From Orobanche coerulescens (lineage: Eukaryota > Streptophyta > Magnoliopsida > Lamiales > Orobanchaceae), in contig CM065815.1 in NCBI GenBank assembly GCA_033398695.1, positions 142,273,001 to 142,337,000 on the forward strand: DNA of 64,000 nucleotides, given 5' to 3'. Numbering within the stretch: position 1 is the stretch's first letter; each line of letters starts with the position of its first letter. Below are positions 31,923 through 44,723 of this stretch, piece after piece. The notes below the pieces were generated by a model. It ran no database searches, had not been told where the DNA came from, and saw only the letters and a program-made list of their open reading frames with translations. The translations under genes were made by a program, and so were the position numbers.

Positions 31923-33109
31923 TCTAATATTCGCAAATTCGATTTCCGGAAATTTTCTTTTTAGCGAAAGTCCGTTTTGACGACTTGCTTGGGATCATTT
32001 CGTCATCCTGAGAATGATTAATTCTACACTTTTTGACATCCGAGTTCGTTTTGGTGTCGTTTTGTTGAGTTCCGTGCTTTTTAGCGACTTTTCCGCACTT
32101 GAGCTCGATTCTTGCGAATCTCGTTCGAAACTACTATTTCGAGTTTCCCGTAAGTCCGTTTAACCTTGTTATACGTGTTTTGAACTTCGGTTTGGTTATT
32201 CGATCATGTATCGGGATTCTCGGGCATTTTGGGCCATTTTATAATTTACCCAAAGTTATGGGTATCTGTATCCGTACTTGCTGTCTCGACTCTTTTCTTG
32301 GTCGCGTATGATTAATTATTGTATTATGTTTTCATTTCGGGTCGTTGATGTTGCCCGCGAGCTTTTCGTCGTGTTCGTTCCGTATGTTTTCGGAAAATCG
32401 AGTCGTCGGGTCATGGCGGCTGAGCAGCTGGCCGGACCGGTGCGGCACTATCGGAAGTGCTGGGCACTGGCCGAGCAGGCACGGCAGGAACTGGCGTAGC
32501 GCGCGCTACGGCCGGGAGGCTGCGCGCGCTAGCTCGGCAGTGTAGCACACGCTGTCGAGCGGCCCAGCGTACGCTATCGGGTCTGGGCAGAGGGGTTCAG
32601 AGTGTAATACCCGTAATTTCGATTTCCGGTAATTTCTTTTTTTTTAAGCGAAAGTCCGTTTTAACGACTCGCTCATGACTGTTTCGTCATTCCGAGAATG
32701 ATTAATTCTGCACTTTTTGTCATGCGAGCTCGTTTCGGTGTCGTTTTGTTGAGTTCCGTGCTTTTTGGCGACTTTTCCGTACTTGAGTTCGATTCTAGCG
32801 AATCTCGTCCGAAACTGCTGTTTCGAGTTTCCCGTAAGTCCGTTTAACTTTGTTAAACGTGTTGTGAACTTCAGTTTGGTGTTTCGATCATGTATCGTGT
32901 ATTTCGGACGTTTAGGGCTATTTTCGTAATTTCCCAAAGTTTGGGGTAATTACTTTCCGTTGTCGAATTTCGAGCCTTCGGGTGGTCGGAATCGTGTGTT
33001 CTCTTAGTGCTCGAGTTCGTCCTTGCGATTACTTCGTAACCGTATCTTCGATTCGTATTCAAGTTCGGGTTTCGGGGTCATTCGGGCCGTCGTTCGGGCC
33101 CAGACCGGC

Positions 33110-33288
33110 ACTGGCCGAGTTACGGCCGGTAGTGCACGGTAGTTACGTACGTAATGCCGGTTACATACGTAAGGCCCTGGCCGGTTACGTACGTAACGGT
33201 TCGGAAGATTTGGGGCAGTGACTCGGTTACGTACGTAAGCCTTGGCCGGTTATGTACGTAACCCGGCCGACAGGCAGCCTATTTAAGG
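33110..33288 (+). promoter_or_regulatory. TACGTA palindrome cluster and TATA box of B
   Basis: Three perfect TTACGTACGTAA copies and two imperfect ones alternate with GC-rich words such as TGGCCGG and CGGCAG. The cluster ends directly before TATTTAAGG. The 3' LTR holds four perfect copies (40217, 40259, 40301, 40324). Its place suggests a promoter or enhancer role; this is an inference. Confidence 0.6.
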
Positions 33289-33850
33289 CCCTGCAGTCGG
33301 GTTTTTCACCCATTTTCTCACTTTCTTCCTTCTCTTCCGCGGCTGGAGGTGTAGGAATCATGGAGAGATGTTGTTGGACAATCAATCCATGAAGTCTTGG
33401 AGTTCATATCATCAATCATCCGTCCTATAACATCCTTTGATCGACCGAATCGAATTGATTTTCTAGAAATCTAATTTTGGGGATTTTGGGTATTTTGTTC
33501 GATTTCGTCCGTTTAATCCGATTTAACTTAGGATTGTGATGGATTGATGATTATTTAGATGTATTATATCATTTCCCTTGTTATTCCATGGTTGGATCGT
33601 ATCGATTCGTTGTTTTGGTCGAGTTCTTGATCGACGCCTTGAAGATGTCCGGTAAAATGTCATAGAGGGGTTTTCGGGCGTTCTGCGATTATTCTTCCTC
33701 GTATGATCGATGATTTATTGATTATATGTTGTTAGGGTCGAGTTTATTGTGAAGAACTCGAGTCGGAACCCTTCCGTTCGTTGCCTTCTTTGGGGTTCGA
33801 GCTTCCCGGTCGAACCGTGTTCTTCGGAGCGTTCGGTAGCAGTTATTAAG

Positions 33851-35012
33851 GCAAGTATCTTACTATACGACTTGTATCTTGCGACTAGTAATCACATATG
33901 AGATTTATGATGATTTTGCGTGCCTTCGTAAATATGTTCCGTTTGAGTTGGTTGTGTTTTCCGAAATTTGAAGGCTTTGTGATAATAGTGTTATATTGGT
34001 ATACGTGTTAGGCGTTGTGCCATTTGTGCAGGATTGCGATGTACATATGAGATGGTTGTACACGTGGTTGTGCAATGTATTGCGTACCGAATGTGTGTTA
34101 TGTTGGTTAAATGTCGTTGATTGATGATAGTTGTTGCGAGTGTTGAGGTTGTGTTATGTGCGTGCAGTGTACGATTTTGTGGTGATCAAGGTGATTGATT
34201 AATTGTGCTCATTGTTGTATGTAATGTGAATGTGAATATGTGTGTGACCGCTAAGTTCACTCGTGTTGGTTCGACGGGACCTACGAGGATTCGTGGCAGT
34301 GGACTACGGGGTCAGAACTTAGTGAGGTACTGAGGTCCAATCGTGCTGGTCTGACGAGGCATACGATAACGCATGGCAGTGGACCATGAGTTTCAGACAC
34401 AGTGCGTCCAACCGGGTGAGCTCGACGGGGCTTACGGTGACACGTGGCAGTAGACTACGGTGTCAGGACTGTGTGTGTGATTTTTGTGATTGATATAGTC
34501 CGTGCGGGTTGTTATGCCTACGGAGACACGTGACAGTGGATCACGGTGTCGGAATTGGTTATGTCTGGTTAATAGTCCGTGTGGGTTGTTGAACCTACGG
34601 AGACACGTGACAGTGGATCACGGTGTCATGAGCATGATACTTTTCAAATCGAAGTTTTTAAAGGAAAAGTTTTAAGAAAGAATGTTGGGCCGAGCCCCAC
34701 GAGATTTATGGAAATGTTTTCGTACTAAAAATTGTTGAAATACAATTTGAGATTTGGGTTAAGACCCTAAGATTTTCGAAAGGTTTTGAAATTCTAAAAA
34801 TTCCCGAGATGATAATCTTATTTTCGAGTGCTTCATAGCTTATCTTCCCTTGTGAAAACCTCCCGGGAATATTTGATACTTGATTATTATATTTGATTCG
34901 CGATTATTAATTGCTTGTTACATTTCGTATGATTTGATACTTGCACTAGTAAAACAGTGGAGTTTTAATAACCCCCGAGTAATCGGGGGGTGGATGTCTG
35001 TTTTGCATCCAG
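33851..35012 (+). other. Predicted leader intron in the B 5' LTR
   Basis: Donor AAG|GCAAGT at 33851 and acceptor CAG ending at 35012. Just before the acceptor is the hairpin CCCCCGA-GTAA-TCGGGGG (34972-34989). The loop differs from the solo LTR (GAAA), but both are GNRA tetraloops. In the 3' LTR the donor is at 40923, TACTAAC at 42038-42044 and the acceptor ends at 42084. Confidence 0.5.
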
Positions 35013-35371
35013 GTACATGCAGATTCAGGGGAGCAGTCACAGGATTGGCACAAGAGGATGACGAGCTGCAATACTAATCAAGAGTCGAGATTTGGTAGAG
35101 TTTGGTTGTATTGTTAGAGTTCATTCAGTCTTCCGCTGTATTGTGTTTCGACCCCTGTGTGGGTAATGTTGTTAATCAGTTCTGTTGATAGAGTTGTGTG
35201 ACCTCATCGGTCTGTGTGTTTATGTGTAAGTGACCTTAACGTTCTGTATTATTATATTGTTTGACCCTGGCCGGGCAAGCATTTAGTCGTTTATGGATGT
35301 TTAGCCTGGTAGATCCTTGTGGAAGGGGTCTACAACGTGTAATATTCCCATACGGTTTTGGGGGTGTTACA

Positions 35372-38269
35372 TTTATGGTATCGGAGCTTAGGTTGCGGAA
35401 CCTAGGCTGTCGGGTCGAGTCAAGTCGTGATTTGTCGAGTAATGTGTTGTCTTGTCGTTTGAGTCGTCAGTGACAAATTGAGTTGTGCGTAGTCACAACG
35501 TGTCGGTTATGTTGTCGGACGAGATTAGTATCATGGGCGACTGTCACCTCCGTGCGACCTGTGGATGTAAGTCTCCTCTTTTATGCGAAGTACATGTGTA
35601 TCTCGATTTTATCTTAGTGAGTTAATTGCGGTGCATGATTTTATTTACACAGTATTGTGTAATATAGTTGTGTTTAGTACTTGTGGCATATAGTATGTGT
35701 ATAGAATTGGGCACATTATTGTTTTATCTTTGAACCACCGGGTGGTGTGGTATGGTGTGGAATTTGTAAACCTTGATGGATTTCGAAAAGGTATCGACGA
35801 TTGAGTTCGTGAGAAACTCCGAGGAATGGTTTTGTTATATGTTTAAACTAGATGCTGTGAGACGTATTCAATTGGATTGTGCATGTTGGACTGTATTTTT
35901 TTTATCCGCTGCGTGAGTTCTTTTGTAATGGCTTTCGGTATTTTACCGACTGAGTTTTATTTTGAAAATCGATTCCCTTAACCGAGTTTTTGGCATTATG
36001 GCCTTGATCGTTTTGGCGAAATTCTTATGACGGTATTTAGTATTTTGTAAATGGCTTTTGTGAGTTTTTGAAATATTACCGTCATCGGCCCTTTTGGCGT
36101 TTTTGTAAATGGTTTTTATCTGGTGGGTTCGGCGCAGGACCCACGGCGCTATAATGTTCCGTAATTACGAGATTTTGGGCATTCTATCCCATTGAATTAT
36201 CTTTGAAAACCTTGAGTATCCTAGAAATAAATTTCGAGACGTACGTTTAAAATGAATTGTTTTCTCGTGGTACTTTCAAGGTGCCACGATATGTTTCAGA
36301 ATTCTTCTACCTCGAGGACCAAAATGTTTTGAGATATTTTTCAATGTTTTATAAACACTTTTACTTAGACCCGAGGGTCGAATATTCTAAAAGTTTTCCT
36401 CTAAGAGAAAGTATCCTCATTTTTATCAAATGCGAAATGGTTTTCCAAAGTCTCGATAACGATGTTTCACGTTTGTACTTTTTTTTGAAAGGTGATACTC
36501 AAGATCAACCAGTGTTTTTCTAAATTATTTTCAAAAGGTGGTTTTTATTTCTTTTTTTTAAACCTATCAATTCCCATTTACGTTTGGGAATGTATGTATG
36601 ATTTTTGCTTTGTCGTTTTGATGTTGCTCCCGAGTATGATCGAATTGGTGGCATGAACGTCGAGGCGTTGCCACGCAATTATTGTACTAGCCCTCTGTGA
36701 GAGGTGTGAACTGGTGTTTACTGTTTATCGCCTCGTGGTGATTTGCGTGTTGTCGCACCAGTGTGAGTTGTTAAAGCTTGGATTTTTGTGCGTTTATGCA
36801 CATGGGTGATTGTTCATGAGGTTTGTGATTGTGTGTTGGCTATCGTTCGGGCTGTTGTAATCATCGAACAATGCCGTGGTTGTTGTGATTTTAGTATGTG
36901 TTGATATTTTATGCCAAGTTGGCATCTCCGGTTTGTTGTTTTGCGATGTTATATTCCATTGTACCTAGCAGTTGTATTTTCGGTATGCCGAGCCGAGGTG
37001 TTTCAACCGTGGTGTGCCGGGGGCATGCACGTACCAATTATTTTTCTCGTCACAGGATCCAGTTTTGCGAGTTGGGTTTCGAGTCTTTCGGGGCGCGAAC
37101 TTCAGTACAGATATCAGAATCGGCTCTGAGAGGCCCATGGGAGATTTTTATGTCGGTTGCTTTTTCTGTTGTTACCTTGTTTCCGTTGTTGTGAGTTGCG
37201 GGGATGACATTTCTTTTTTAAGAGGTCGAATGTAATACCCGTATTGTTTTTGGACTTCTGCATTTCCTCTTTCTCAGGTCTATCAACTCGCTCGTGTTCG
37301 TTGATACTTTCTGGACTTGTTCTGTATTTCGGTTTCATCGTTCGAACGAGCTGTGATCTTGTTTTGGGTCGATCTGGTTATCGTTGTGACATTTTCGAGT
37401 CCGGTTCGATTCTTGTGAACCTTGTTCGGAAGTAACATCTTTTGGTTCTATTAGTTATTTTATTCGAAGTGGATTGGATTTTGAACTTCTGTATTTTCGA
37501 CTCTGTCGACTCGTTTATGTTCGTTGACATTTTCTGAGCTTGTCCTGCCCCTTGCTTTTGTTGATCGAATGAGCGTGGTATTGTTTCGGAATAACTCGTT
37601 TGTTGTTGTGACTTTTCAATTTCTATTCCCTTTCCTGTGGATCTTATGTGAAGGCACATGTTGTTTTCACCGGATCATATATTGTCTCGAGTCGAGATGT
37701 GAACCTTGGAGTTGTTGTTTGAATTTTATTGTTCTTCGTGATTCGAACGTGATTGTTCGATTTTTGTTGTCTCGATCGTAGTGGTTCGATCGTTTGATTG
37801 ATCGGTTTTTGTTGATCTCGTTTCGTGATTGTTGAACGTTCAGACTCCTTCGTAATTCCCTTAAGTTCGAGAAATTAGTCTCGTTTCGATCTTCCAACCC
37901 TTGGGCGGTGGAATTCCGTATTTGTTCAGCGTTTGGCTCGCGTTTTGATTGATGAACCGTTGGGTTGGTCAATCGTATTGATTTTTGTTCGTTGTGTTTT
38001 GTGATTGTTCAGATAATCGACTCGATTGTATTATCTGTTTGATGACGCTTGTCACTTGTTGATTTTATTATGTCTCTACCGGTGGCGTCATGTTGGTCGT
38101 CGTGGAGCGTGTTTTCACGCCGTATATTCCGTTGCGTTGTTTGTAACGTTTCACCGTTGGGCGTTAGTTACGCATTCTTGTGCATATCATTGAAATATTC
38201 CTGGTGGTATATTTCCTCTCCCTACTTGTTTTAAGTTTCGGGACGAAACTTCTTTTAAGGAGGGTAGAA
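35372..38269 (+). other. Gene-free internal region of element B
   Basis: TGGTATCGGAGC (35376-35387) is the Met-tRNA primer-binding site. The rest holds no domain-bearing frame. Remnants of LTR ends are visible inside: 36122-36180 resembles the LTR tail (GGACCCACGGCGCTATAATG), and 37231 onward reads TGTAATACCCGTATTG after a TTTTTAAGAGG purine tract, as at an LTR start. The region closes with GTTTCGGGACGAAAC (38235-38249) and TTTTAAGGAGGGTAGAA before the 3' LTR. Confidence 0.7.
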
Positions 38270-41200
38270 TGTAATACCCGTAATTTCGATTTTCGGTAAT
38301 TTCTTTTTTTTCGGCGAAAGTCCATTTTGACGACTCGCTCATGACTGTTTCGTCATTCCGAGAATGATTAATTCTGCACTTTTTGTCATCCGAGCTCGTT
38401 TCAAGGTCGTTTTGTTGAGTTCCGTGCTTTTTGGCGACTTTTCCGCACTTGAGTTCGATTCTTGCGAATCTCGTCCGAAACTGCTGTTTCGAGTTTCCCG
38501 TAAGTCCGTTTAACTTTGTTAAACGTGTTGTGAACTTCGGTTTGGTGTTTCGATCATGTATCGTGTATTTCGGACGTTTTGGGCCATTTTCATAATTTCC
38601 CAAAGTTTGGGGTAATTACTTTCCGTTGTCGAATTTCGAGCCTTCGGGTGGTCGGAATCGTGTGTTCTATTAGTGCTCGAGTTCGTCCTTGCGAGTACTT
38701 CGTAACCGTATCTTTGATTCGTATTCAAGTTCGGGTTTCGGGGTCGTTCGTGTTAGGAATACTTGTTAGATTTTGATGATGTCATTAATATAAAATCAAA
38801 TGTTTATTACTTGGCAAAATGTAAGGAAGAACCAAATGAGTATCTTCCATAGGCCAAATATGTTAAGTATAAAACTTGGCAAAATGTAAAGAAGAACTAA
38901 ATGAGTATCTTCTGTAGGCCAAAAATTAGTTAGGCTGAAAATCGGTTAAGTACCAAGTACAGCTAAGTCCATCGTGAGAGGATCGGTAGGAGTCCAGTCA
39001 GAGTAGCTCTGGTCAACAAATTTTATCAGAGAAGTTTGACCAGACTGCAGCCAAGGTACCTTAGGGAAGTCACCTGATCAGATAAGTCACAAACAGTGAA
39101 CAACAGAGAGGTCCTGACTGCAGAGATGTTAGCTGCATATCAGCCTAGTCGAAGGCAGCCAAGTACTCCAAGTCCACGTCAGCATGAGTTGAAAAGTCAA
39201 GTATTACGGAAAGTCACATGCAACGTGAAGAGACAAATTGGAGTGATTCCCGCTAGAGATATGATTTAAATAAATCATCCAGACCCACCTTGAAGACTTT
39301 AATCGTTTTATATTCAAAAGATTCGGCGCTCACATGCAGAAGTCTTCACAACGGTCGGAAGATAAAATAAAATAATGGGAATCCAGCCTTGCAACGTTCA
39401 GAAAGATTAAACAATGAAGTCTCCCTCCAACGGACGGATTTGTTCAAAAGATTTGCAACGGCTACAAGGAAAAAGCTCAGAGATCGTGACCTATATATAT
39501 CCGAAGATTTGAAGCTGAGCAACTACCGGTGCGAACATACTTTCAAGCGATCAAAATAATCAATCAATCTAAAGCAATCAATAGCATCGTGAAAAGAGCG
39601 GTTCTAAGAGTTCATACTTACAGAAGCTCTTAGTTGGAGAAGACAAAAACTCTTGTCTATAATCCTGAGTACGGGGTACTTCACTGGTTGAAGTAAGAGA
39701 TCAGAAGGCATCCAAGGATCGAGGATCAAGAGGTGCAAGGCAAGGTATGTGTACAACAAAGACGGATTTCCACCGGTTGGAAGTCATTGTAGTGTGGTTT
39801 GAATCAACGTAATATTTATCATCGGTTGAGAATTATAGTGAATTCATCTCCAGTAGGTTTGAGAAAAGTGGATTAGTAGAGGATTACCCCACCTCTGAGA
39901 CCACTATAATTGCTGCGTTATTCTTGTTTTATTGCATCATACTTTAACTGCTGCATTCATTGTTAAGTGTTTCATTAGTTGCTTTCTATTCGTCATCAGC
40001 TGACTTCCGCATATATTTAAGAACAAACGACTCCAAGTCATCTGTTTAACTATCAGCTGAAGAAACTCACTCTTCGTGAAAAAGAGTTCAAGAGTTTCTA
40101 CAAGTCTATTCACCCCCCCTCTAGACTTGTACCTGGACGACTTGTGACCTACAGTTCGGGCCGTCGTTCGGGCCCAGGCCGGCACTGGCCGAGTTACGGC
40201 CGGTAGTGCTCGGCAGTTACGTACGTAATGCCGGTTATGTACGTAAGGCCCTGGCCGGTTACGTACGTAACGGGCCGGCAGATTTGGGGCAGTGACTCGG
40301 TTACGTACGTAAGCCTTGGCCGGTTACGTACGTAACTCGGCCGGCAGCCAGCCTATTTAAGGCCCTGCAGTCGGGTTTTTCACCCATTTTCTCACTCTCT
40401 TCCTTCTCTTCCGTGGCTGGAGGTGTAGGAATCATGGAGAGATGTTGTTGGACAATCAATCCATGAAGTCTTGGAGTTCATATCATCAATCATCCGTCCT
40501 ACAACATCCTTGGATCGACCGAATCAGGTCTTTTCTAGAAATCTAATTTTGGGGATTTTGGGTATTTTGTTCGATTTCATCCGTTTAATCTGATTTAACT
40601 TAGGATTGTGATGGATTGATGATTATTTAGATGTATTATATCATTTCCCTTTTTATTCCATGGTTGGATCGTATCGATTCGTTGTTTTGGTCGAGTTCTT
40701 GATCGACGCCTTGAAGGTGTCCGGTAAAATGTCATAGAGGGGTTTTCGGGCGTTCTACGATTATTCTTCCTCGTATGATCGATGATTTACTGATTATATG
40801 TTGTTAGGGTCGAGTTTATTGTGAAGAAATCGAGTCGGAACCCTTCCGTTCGTTGCCTTCTTTGGGGTTCGAGCTTCCCGGTCGAACCGTGTTCTTCGGA
40901 GCGTTCGGTAGCGGTTATTAAGGCAAGTATCTTACTATACCACTTGTATCTTGCGACTAGTAATCACGTATGAGATTTATGATGATTTTGCGTGCCTTCG
41001 TAAATATGTTCCGTTTGAGTTGGTTGTGCTTTCCGAAATTTGAAGGCTTTGTGATAATAGTGTTATATTGGTATACGTGTTAGGCGTTGTGCCATTTGTG
41101 CAGGATTGCAATGTACATATGAGATGGTTGTACACGTGGTTGTGCAATGTATTGTGCACCGAATGTGTGTTATGTTGGTTAAATGTCGTTGATTGATGAT

Positions 41201-42443
41201 AGTTTTTGCGAGTGTTGAGGTTGTGTTATGTGCGTGCAATGTACGATTTTGTGGTGATCAAGGTGATTGATTAATTGTGCTCATTGTTGTATGTAATGTG
41301 AATGTGAATATGTGTGTGACCGCTAAGTTCACTTGTGTTGGTTCGACGGGACCTACGAGGATTCGTGGCAGTGGACTACGGGGTCAGAACTTAGTGAGGT
41401 ACTGAGGTCCAATCGTGCTGGTCTGACGAGGCCTACGATAACGCATGGCAGTGGACCATGAGTTTCGGACACAGTGCGTCCAACCAGGTGAGCTCGACGG
41501 GGCTTACGGTGACACGTGGCAGTGGACTACGATGTCAGGACTGTGTGTGTGATTTTTGTGATTGATATAGTCCGTGCGGGTTGTTATGCCTACGGAGACA
41601 CGTGACAATGGATCACGGTGTCGAAATTGGTTATGTCTGGTTAATAGTCCGTGTGGGTTGTTGAACCTACGGAGACACGTGACAGTGAATCACGGTGTCA
41701 TGAGCATGATACTTTTCAAATCAAAGTTTTTAAAGGAAAAGTTTTAAGAAAGAATGTTGGGCCGAGCCCCACGAGATTTATGGAAATGTTTTTGTACTGA
41801 AAATTGTTGAAATACAATTTGAGATTTGGGTTAAGACCCTAAGATTTTCGAAAGGTTTTGAAATTCTAAAAATTCCCGAGATGATAATCTTATTTTCGAG
41901 TGCTTCATAGCTTATCTTCCCTTGTGAAAACCTCCCGGGAATATTTGATACTTGATTATTATATTTGATTCACGATTATTAATTGCTTGTTACATTTCGT
42001 ATGATTTGATACTTGCACTAGTAAAACAGTGGAGTTTTACTAACACCCGAGTAATCGGGGGGTGGATGTCTGTTTTGCGTCCAGGTACATGCAGATTCAG
42101 GGGAGCAGTCATAGGATTGGCACAAGGGGATGACGAGCTGCGATACTAATCAAGAGTCGAGAGTTGGTAGAGTTTGGTTGTATTGTTAGAGTTCATTCAG
42201 TCTTCCGCTGTATTGTGTTTCGACCCCTGTGTGGGTAATGTTGTTAGTCGATTACATTGATAGAGTTGTGTGACCTCATCGGTCTGTGTGTTTATGTGTA
42301 AGTGACCTTAACGTTCTGTATTATTATATTGTTTGACCCTGGCCGGGCAAGCATTTAGTCGTTTATGGATGTTTAGCCTGGTAGATCCTTGTGGAAGGGG
42401 TCTACGGCGTGTAATATTCCCATACGGTTTTGGGGGTGTTACA
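38270..42443 (+). repeat. 3' LTR of element B, with a solo LTR inserted
   Basis: It matches the 5' LTR throughout, apart from the inserted solo LTR at 38751-40153. TATTTAAGG stands at 40354-40362. Four TTACGTACGTAA palindromes are kept, one more than in the 5' LTR. The hairpin stem before the predicted acceptor has one mismatch here (CACCCGA, about 42044). Confidence 0.92.
38751..40153 (+). mobile_element. Solo LTR, probably Ty1/copia type
   Basis: 1403 bp, starting TGTTAGGAATAC and ending GTGACCTACA, flanked by GTTCG (38746-38750, 40154-40158). The uninterrupted B 5' LTR shows the empty site. A TATA-like TATATATA lies at about 39493. No internal domain, PBS or polypurine tract is present, so it is a solo LTR. 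The copia assignment rests on the TGTTAGGAAT start and length only. Confidence 0.8.
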
Positions 42444-42845
42444 CAGAGGTTCTGGACTCGGGTAGGATCGGCAGGTAGCACACGCTACTATCGGTCGTGG
42501 CGCACGCTAACCGGCAGGGGTAGCGCATGCTGTTGGCCGACTAGCGTACGTTACCTAGGCGAGCTTTTTAGTCCAGAGGTTACTGGACAGGTCGGCTAGC
42601 GCGCGCAGGCTTCCGGCCGTAGCGCACGCTAGCGGGGTTGGGCGGACAGGTCATGGTCGGCAGAATTGGTCGGTGGTGCCGAGTCGTGCGGGCCCTGGCC
42701 GAAAGTGCTGGACCGATACTGGCTGATAGCGCACGCTAGTCCGGGAAGGCTAGCGCACGCTAGTTCCGGCCCAGTATATAAATGGCAGAGCAGCCACTTT
42801 TTCACTCATTTTTCATTTCCTTTCTCTTCGGTTCGCAGCTGGAGC

Positions 42846-44723
42846 TGTTAGGAATATGCCCTCGAATGCCACTCAGGGGATGAGAGAGTAAGGGCATTGT
42901 ACTTGTAATTATGGAATAATTAATAAAAAGGCAATACGATTCATTCACCGTTTATTGTATTTCAATTGCATTCTTGACTTGGTAAACATTGAAGTGAAGT
43001 CCATGTAAATAAATTGAACATTCCATTCTCGTTATGGCATAAGAGAAAATGCACTGAAAGTGTTTAAAGTTTATTTACGTAAATTGTTCGCAAGTCAATA
43101 AACTTAAAATGGGCATTATGTTTCAATACGACTTGTATAACTGATGCTAGGACGTGTGCACATCTTGATAGCATAGTTATAAGTATATTGGTGGGGCCAG
43201 TATACTCGAACACGACTCATACTCGATTCAGTCACACGGTATTCACTCTCGGAGAGTCGATGACGAATCGAAAGGTTGTGATAGTATACGTGGACCTTTG
43301 ACTTGAGGGTTCAGTAGAAGATGTGCCTGTGACGTTTAGTTTGTCATTAGAGTAGTTAGACTCATTTGCTTAATTGCTGAGTCGACCTCGAAGTGCGGAC
43401 CATACGGGCAGGTAGCAGTCTTTACTGTACGCCAAGAAAGGATTCTATCTCCTATTAGTGAGCAGGCGAATGTCCTATACGGTTAATGGAAAATAAGATC
43501 ATAAGTCTTTGGCTAAAGCATTCTAATATAGTCGTATTAGATACACTATTAATCAATCAGTCTTGATTTGTATTAACACATGTATAGAGTTTAGTCAACA
43601 GTAGGGTTTGACTTTACCGTGACCCGAAGACTTGACCGGGACATCTGATAAAGGGTCTATACGTATATAGTATTCACGACATAATGGTTCTGGAATGATC
43701 CCTTCATTCGTTCTCAGTTGGGGTTTACAGTGCGGCCCGCTAGGCTGGCTAAGTGCTGCCCGCACTCATTGGTTCCTCCCAATGCCGGCTGAGATGGACC
43801 TACGGAGTCGCGCATTAGGAGCGTTGACGGATAAATGTGAATTTATTATCTCTCTATTAATATTAGATATTGGATATCTAATTATGATTTATTGGATAAA
43901 TCAAATAGCAGTCTTATGAATTAAAATTAAGTTACCGGGTAATTAATTTAATTCATAAATTATATTTCTTACAGAAATATATTTGTATTTGATATAATTA
44001 ATTAATTAGATTAATTAATTAATATAAATACATTGATGGTTAAAAGGAGTGTATTTAACGGAGTCATTTGACGAACGTCCGGTACACAAGCCGAGTGGCT
44101 CGGCTCGTTTCAAGGAAACTTCCATGGGCCGCCCCTTCCCCACCTCACATGAATTAATTCAACCTTGCATGTTGTATGTCTTGTCATGTTTTGTAGTAAT
44201 AATGTTGAGATTCTATTCTCACATGATTAATACATGATGTGATATTATTATATGGGATATAATGACCAACTCATCTATAAAAGAATATGACTTGATATTA
44301 TACTTAAGGATGCAAGGGAGCTGCTCCTGCCGTGAGAAAATTGGAAGTGAGAGAGGGAGAAGTTTTTCTTCAAGTTTCCACTTTGAGTGAGAAAAATTAA
44401 GAAAGAAAAGGATATATAAATTCCTATAGTAATTCCTAGCCGTGTTCTTAGAGAACGGATTGCTATCGAATTTTTCCGGGCAACTTCCGGCGCGTGTGAA
44501 GTAGAGGCTTCGTATTTTCGGTGCTTGGAACGAAGGAATTTCGTGTTCGGGACGGGGTTCATGCTCGTCATCCATATTTACGAAGATTTATTTCAAAGGC
44601 TTCAAGGGTATGATCCTTTATCTTCGTATTTAATTTTTTCGTATATACGTTACTTGATCGATCCTGTTTGGGGTTCGTATTTATTTCCGCTGCGTATTTC
44701 GTTTTATTTTTGGAATCCCAACA
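42846..44723 (+). repeat. 5' LTR of Copia-2
   Basis: 1878 bp, starting TGTTAGGAATATGCC and ending GGAATCCCAACA. It is about 500 bp longer than the 3' LTR, because 42980-43482 is absent there. Confidence 0.92.

Larger units (their letters stand above)
32603..35371 (+). repeat. 5' LTR of element B
   Basis: 2769 bp. Palindromes TTACGTACGTAA lie at 33143-33154, 33185-33196 and 33227-33238, followed by TATTTAAGG at 33280-33288. Then come the leader (GGCTGGAGGTGTAGG, the intact site of the CACTA insertion seen in the solo LTR), a predicted intron (33851-35012) and, inside it, diverged tandem units (34260-34630). Confidence 0.92.
32603..42443 (+). mobile_element. Non-autonomous Ty3-type element B, full length
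   Basis: It is flanked by CAGAG (32598-32602, 42444-42448) and sits in the 5' LTR of element A. 5' LTR 32603-35371, PBS from 35376, internal region 35372-38269 without genes, 3' LTR 38270-42443 (enlarged by a solo LTR). The LTR starts TGTAATACCCGTAATTTCG and ends GGGGGTGTTACA. It shares its LTR ends and its last 140 internal bases with element A, so the two are related families. Confidence 0.92.

Noticed and set aside
35372..38269. Short frames in the internal region of element B as small genes
   Set aside because: None exceeds about 100 codons or has a domain, frames on both strands overlap, and the two related elements A and B do not share them.
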